DNA from: Zeugodacus cucurbitae
Lineage: Eukaryota > Arthropoda > Insecta > Diptera > Tephritidae
Direction of reading: 5' to 3'
DNA: 64,000 bases
Assembly (NCBI RefSeq): GCF_028554725.1
Contig: NC_071669.1
Location: 7,154,501 to 7,218,500 of the forward strand
The position numbers and the translations under genes were made by a program. Below the pieces are notes generated by a model that saw only the letters and a list, made by a program, of their open reading frames with translations, was not told where the DNA came from and searched no databases. Positions within the stretch are counted from its first letter, which is position 1. Every line of letters starts with the position of its first letter. This document shows, one piece after another, positions 58,612 to 64,000 of the stretch.

Positions 58612-59720
58612 AAGTAAAATTGCAGCTGTAGGCCTGTGTATGAATCACTGGTGCAACGAGAACGTGTCCGACCACAGCAATGGAGGCACTCGTGAACCTA
58701 ACCGCACTACACATGATGGTAGGCTCTACGGAAAACAGTACTTTACTGTCCCTGACGAGACCAGGACCAGGTAGGAGCAGGATTGTAAATGCCCTACAAT
58801 TGGAGATCATAGGAAGAAAACTGCCAATGGCTCTCCTTTCAAGGGACGACCTTACCAAAAAAGTGCACTTTGAAAGAAAATTCAAGATAGTATTGAATAA
58901 TAAAAGGGATTGGGAGGATTCCCTTAAGGAAGTTATAAGCAGAAGAACCCAGCAATGGTACACTGATGGGTCTAAACCACATATGGTATAGGTGCCGAGC
59001 TCACTGGACCACGTATCAAGCTGTCGGTGCGCATGGGACATTTTCCCAGTATCTTTCAAGCTGAGGTGTATGTTATTGGCAAATGTGCTAAAGTAATATT
59101 GGACAGGAACTATCATGGTGAACGAATTGCCCCGTCATCCTTCGAAATAAACTCGGTGTTGGTCCTGGGCTGCATCGGAAAACTTAATAGAGGGTGCAGC
59201 AACAACAGATTAATATTGTTCTGGGTACCGGGACACGGAGGCATATAAGGCAACGAACTCGCAGACCAACTAGCTAGAAAGGTCGCGGCTGCCAGGCCGG
59301 TGGCGCCGGAACCCTTCATTGCTGTTGGTTCGCAAGTTCTCAGAAAGAGACTATTAGAAGACGAACTGGTAAGTAGGAATCGCTACTGGCTACCCCCTAA
59401 ACCGGAAGAGATTCAAGCAACTTATTGCGCTTCCGAGCAACAAAATGGGACAACTAGTGGCACTTTGCACTTGCCACTGTAGACTAAGGCGTTATCTGAA
59501 CAATTTCGGTATCTGCTTAACGGATCTGTGCAGATTCTGTGATTTGGAAGCGGAAATACCTGAGCACCTACTCCTAGAAGGTTAAGGAGTCAGGCAATGG
59601 CGGTCTCTATATCCCCAAAGGGAAATTATCGCGACCACCAACCCTGCGTTACTAAGTTTTCTTAGAGCTACAGGACTGAATGGTATTCAGTGATAAACAG
59701 GAGAGGGCACAATAGACCGT
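58612..59720 (+). mobile_element. Decayed LINE with RNase H domain (Lian/LOA- or I-like)
   Basis: Plus-strand fragments of a non-LTR retrotransposon ORF2 C-terminus. The first is CITGATRTCPTTAMEALVNL (RT/RNase H linker, about 58636-58695). The RNase H domain follows: WYTDGS with the first catalytic Asp at 58955-58972, FQAEVYVIGKCAKVIL with the catalytic Glu, and LILFWVPGHGGI-stop-GNELADQLARK with the last Asp. Last comes a zinc-knuckle-like LCRFCDLEAEIPEHLLLEG near 59525-59583 and the end ALLSFLRATGLNG. The segment that should hold the middle Asp (SDSQAAL) is missing near 59120. At least two stops and one frameshift (after SKPHMV, 58990) kill it. Clade is by recall of Lian-Aa1-like proteins. 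Confidence 0.88.
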
Positions 59721-62599
59721 AGGTCGCAGTACGATCCTCAATTAAAATCTATCTTTCGAAGTGTCTCCAACATATTTTTAATTTAGATTAAAAAGCTTAT
59801 TATGTGATTCTTTCGATACATAAATGTGCTTTATATGAAAATATCTTAAAATAAAATAACCTAACCAAGTCAGCATATTGATATTGTTTCAAACAATCAT
59901 TGATAGAAATATAGCTTTAGGCGCAAAGTTAAATTTGAAATTCTCAACTGGGTTATGAAGTAGTAAAGTGGGTTTCTTACGCAATATTTTTTCAAAAACA
60001 AATATTAGGATATTAGGAAATATTTTCTCAAAAATCAATAATTTATATTAGGAAAGTGTGACAGTATAGCTGAAATGAAAATCAAAGCCATGAGCTTACA
60101 TAGGAGCTTTAGAGTTAAAGCTAAGCTATTTCATTATGGAAAGCTTGCTTATTTTTCCAACATTTCATATCATATTTCATAAAACATTAATTCTTTACAC
60201 TTATTCTACGAAGGAATTTCATATCTTCACACCTCTCTTCGAGTTTTCTCACTAAGTATGACTGACAACTATTTTATTAATGCTATCAGTGCTTCCAATT
60301 ATTTTTTCTCATTGTATTTTGCTCATTTCATGAAAACACATGTAAATGTTTGAAAAATGCAAATGCAATTAGCGCATTATTTACATAATAAGCTTATTAA
60401 CATAAAAATTATGCTCACTACACAGTGGCCAAGCTTAGTTGGACGTGGCAAAGGCAAGCGAGTACGAGAAATGAGAGCTTCTATGTGGTGTAATAATGAG
60501 TTTAATTAACAGGATGGTAATAAGGTTATTTGAGAGAATGTGGAAATAGTTTGTATTCAAATTGAAGAGAGTGGCAGTAAGAGGAATTATTTTTCAAACT
60601 TCGAAAATTGTATTTTAGAAATTTTATCATTACATAAATGAATTGTTCTTTTTTGGCTATGGAGGATAGTTCGAGGAAAATTGGAGTTACAGTTCTGAGG
60701 TAAGGACATAAGTTTACTATATCTTTGTCATTTAGTATAAAATCCCGCTAAAATCTGCACTCAACTTCAAATACTCTCCATTGTGAATATCCTCAAGCAT
60801 GTTAGTTAGCCCCCACATAAGAAAAAATATATGAACACATATCCATACCCCCACACATTGCCACATCCATTTAATTTAGAAACATTTGAAAATTTAATGC
60901 CTTCACCACTAAGCAAGCCACGCTTAAGCTCGCACTAAGCAAAGGATACAAATGCGCCTGGCAAAATGGCAAGCGACAAAGGTAACCGTTACAAAGTACA
61001 CCGACAATTGCTGACAGCCCAAACATGTGCGCCACCACTTCCGTTGACGACGTGGCTATCCGCAAAGGAAAAAGGAAGCGCCTGCTTGCTGCGGAAGGGC
61101 AGCGCAGTGCCAGGGAGGTGGAGGAAAACGAAGCGTTAGTAACAAGGCCGGTCGAGGAAGTCAAAAAAGCTGGTTGCGAGGCGTAAAAAAAATGAAGCGA
61201 ACGTAATTACCGTTACATGCGAGTATGTTTATAAGTAAGAAAAGGTTATTTTTTCACATATGAATGTCAGTGTGTCTTATGCTTAGCATTCACTCCGCTG
61301 ATATTACGCAAAAGATGGTTATGGAAAATGTTGCAAAAAATTTTGTGTTATTATTATTTTTCTCTCTTTTTACTACTTTGTTGCTGCTTTTATGTGGCAT
61401 AATTTTTACTTTCGTCTGCATTTGCTGTCATTTAGCTGTGTATGTTATTTCAGTTTTTATTGTTTAATTCAGCATGCATGAGATTGTTGTTTCGTTTTTT
61501 CTTCATTTTGTGAGCGCCGCTATTTGTTTTTGTTTCGCTGATGAATTTTGCAACTTAATTAAACTTAAATGGCATAGAATTGCATGTGTTTTTGTGATCA
61601 TAGAATATGTCTAGAATATGTTTATATAATAGAGTTTCCGTACTGCAAATAAATATATTTGAATAATGTTTCGGAATCGACTCAATAGTCCTGGCTGACT
61701 GGAGAAATGTTTCCATGAGAAAGAGATTATTTTTTCATATATAATCTCCAGGCCAGAAAACTCACTAGTAGTAATTCTCATATTGAATATTGAACTCCCT
61801 AGAACACTTTCCATTTGTATGGTATACAATCCGTATTCTTCCTAATTATTTAAAATTGAGATTTCTAAACTTTTTTTAATCAAGATTTTTAAAATGAATT
61901 TATATTGTATACGAAGTTATATTTAATGGCTGTTGTATATATTTGCCTTATATTTTCGAACACACCGAACGTTTTTTTAGAGAAATTTTTTAAGTGTCTT
62001 GTTTCGAAGAGAAACTTAATTTTTGTGGAAAATTTAATAATTTGTCATATGTCAAAATATTCTAGAAGTACTGTTTCAATCATGAGGTTTTAACGAAAGA
62101 ACAGATTTCAGAAGACTTTGGGGTCCCTGGTCTTTTCGGACTCCCTCGAAGTAAATAAATCAGTCAAAGAGTTAAACAAGCATATAGAAGATTACGATCT
62201 ATCAAGAAGACTAGCCCGTTCCAGTACTTAAGACAAGTATCCAACAGTTCAAGAAATATTTGATATATTGTAACGAAGTGATACATTTCTAAAACAGAGA
62301 TTAAAGTAATAAGGACAATTTCTTTTAGGGAGGATTTGAAATAATGTCCAAAGTCATCTTATGAGTTATTGATTTAATTTGAAAATCATCAGACTTAAAT
62401 TAAAAAAAGGTTTTTGATATACATGGCTTATATTCTCGAAATACTGAAGAAACAGTAGATAGCAATGAATATATTCCAAAAATATTAACAAAAATCTGAA
62501 AGTAAGAATGAATTTTCAAAATAACTTCGCTACGGAATCTTTTTTCATCCAATTTATATTGCCGATTTGAAATCTTTGGAATTAGAAAGGACTTCGAAG
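59721..62599. other. Non-coding stretch with one GC-rich island
   Basis: No gene is recognised. About 60955-61190 stands out: it is much richer in G+C than its flanks and carries overlapping short frames (57 codons at 60966-61139 and 53 codons at 61025-61186 on the plus strand, plus a longer one on the minus strand). None has a known motif. Confidence 0.45.
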
Positions 62600-62680
62600 A
62601 CAGCCAACGTAGATAGCTTTGGGAAGTAGACCATTACTCATGACCGGGGTTCGATTCTGGTACCCGACTGATACAAAAAA
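62600..62680 (+). other. tRNA-like pol III box pair (tRNA relic or SINE head)
   Basis: GGGGTTCGATTCTGG at 62645-62659 resembles the tRNA B box (GGTTCGANNCC). A weak A-box-like TAGCTTTGGGAA lies about 35 bp upstream at 62614-62625. ACCGG and CTGGT around the B box could pair loosely. A full cloverleaf cannot be drawn, so this is at most a relic or a tRNA-derived repeat. Confidence 0.25.
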
Positions 62681-64000
62681 CGTTTTAAGTGGCCGGCTAT
62701 AGCGAATCACCGAGTTTATATATGAGGCATTCTCTGGAAAACAAGCCACTTGAAAAAAAAGTTCTTTATTTTCTTTGGCAATGATATATCTTATAGTATA
62801 TGTAAAACCTAAAATAAAACATATGGTGCTAGGTCTGTGTAACGCAGGGTTGCCATACTGTAAGGGGCCAAAGTTTTTTGTAAAAAAATTTTCGAACCGC
62901 CATAACTTTAAAACTAATGAACAGATTTTAAAACACCATGTGACTTTTTTGTACAGAATTTCTCAAACTTTAAAACTGTGTATCGTAAAATTTTTTAAAA
63001 TTAATATTTCATAGCAAAAAATGAAATTTTTTTTTTTTAATTTTTAACCCTCTATGCCCCCTTCGATTTTTTTCGATAATATCTTAAAATGTTCCTTATT
63101 TCATCACCTTTTTACCCCCCAAAGGGAATTTTGGGACAGCAATATTTGTATGAGCTACAAATAAAAAACCAACTCAGAACATAATGAAAAATCAATAATT
63201 TATGCACTATTATTATCTGCATTTAGCGTAACCCAGGATTAACGACGTGGACGGAGCAGACATTTAATCCCTTTTTGTTTTTTTTTTTTAATATTGTTTT
63301 TAATTTTTTTGTATTTTTCAAATTTTTAATTTTTTTTGTTTTTTTTGGTTTTTGTTTTTTATTTAAAATTATTACGTAGATTAGATTCAAGTAGCGCTCA
63401 CTGTCATTTCACTATTATATCATTTCATTTCATTTCACTTTTATTTGCCTCATATTTCCTTCGCTGCTCCTCATCTTTTGATGAGCACATCATAAAATGG
63501 CTGCTGCTGCTGCCGACGCGCTCTCAAGCGTACAAAACACAGTTATGGATACTCATGTGTAAGCCAACAATTGCTTACATGGTTTTTTGCCTCAGTGTCA
63601 GCGTGTGTGTGTTGTTGTTGATGCTTTTATTTGTTTATACTTGTACATAAATACATAAGTAGGTCAAATTGAAACGCTTGCTGTCGACTGTAGACGATTT
63701 CTCCTACACTACTTGTTGTTGTTTGATTAACTTTTTTTGTGTTATTTTGCTGTGCAAGTTTCAATTTGTAGGTGAGTAGGTGAAGTGCTTTGTTGTCTGT
63801 GTGGGTGTTTCGTGTTGTGTGTATTTTATGTAATTGCTTGTGTGTGTGTGTAGGTTAAGTAGGCATATAAGTTTTTACAATCTTACGTTGTTGGCGTTCT
63901 TATTCATCGTTACACATAATTTGTATTTTGTTGTTGGCTTTTGTGTGGAAACATTCTCTGTACTCGCTTTTAATAATGCATATTATTATATATGTATGGA
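62681..64000. other. Non-coding stretch, T-rich
   Basis: No gene is recognised. Long T runs lie at 63275-63360, and TG-rich runs at 63600-63620 and 63780-63860. The similar sequences GTGTAACGCAGGGTT (62838) and GCGTAACCCAGGATT (63226) are weak direct repeats around about 390 bp of DNA. Confidence 0.5.

Noticed and set aside
1..64000. CRISPR arrays, operons, bacterial promoters or ribosome-binding sites
   Set aside because: The window is eukaryotic (insect) DNA; its direct repeats are satellites and minisatellites without spacer structure.

Overview
The window looks like nuclear DNA of a higher fly, most likely a tephritid fruit fly (Bactrocera/Ceratitis group). It is strongly A/T-rich, poor in coding sequence, and scattered with short CA/TG, CAA and CTG runs. 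It carries several insect repeat families: two types of mini-me/DINE-1-like element with a TATACCC or TATACTCTCGC start and a hairpin plus CTTGTT end, mariner copies, and 5'-truncated RTE-like LINE tails. The tephritid assignment rests on my memory of those repeats and was not searched. No multi-exon protein-coding gene, rRNA gene or convincing tRNA gene is visible. Most open reading frames in the window are chance ORFs in A/T-rich or repetitive DNA.

Layout. 1-11.0 kb: mostly non-coding DNA with an RTE-like LINE tail split by a mini-me-like element (1.65-2.34 kb), a second LINE tail (4.4-5.1 kb), two arrays of a ~103-bp tandem repeat (6.8-7.4 and 9.2-9.4 kb) and a near-complete 1.35-kb mini-me-like element (9.66-11.01 kb). 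11.0-17.4 kb is the most interesting part. It holds two diverged copies of one locus, each with a tiny intronless plus-strand gene (TATA box, initiator, short A-rich leader, 42- or 54-codon ORF with a CPxC...YGI.C motif and an acidic tail, AATAAA). Each is followed by a minus-strand, exon-like block that ends in a GTGAGT splice donor. A 1.86-kb TA-flanked inverted-repeat transposon lies between the two copies. 17.4-29.5 kb: non-coding DNA with an internally deleted mariner, a LINE tail with a perfect 12-bp target-site duplication, a truncated mini-me-like element and a 57-bp minisatellite. 29.5-32.6 kb: two blocks of a degenerate GTCAAATGGATATCAGATG-type repeat around 1.2 kb of unrelated sequence. 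32.6-49.9 kb: non-coding DNA with a dead mariner, small hairpin MITEs, short tandem duplications, and LINE tails that include an inverted pair. 49.9-53.9 kb: a TAAAA array joined to a small pogo-like MITE, then a 1.17-kb CATAAAT/CATAAAAT array. 53.9-64 kb: non-coding DNA with one decayed LINE carrying an RNase H domain (58.6-59.7 kb).

How the parts may work together (inference). The paired micro-genes have paralogue-conserved promoter blocks, and both have a CAGGTAA site about 45 bp upstream of the TATA box. One also has a perfect CAGGTAG. These are TAGteam/Zelda-type sites, and with the short intronless TATA design they suggest early zygotic expression. If the minus-strand exon blocks are real, each micro-gene lies antisense inside the first intron of a longer leftward transcript, and the whole arrangement was duplicated in tandem. 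The rest of the window is repeat-shaped intergenic or intronic DNA.
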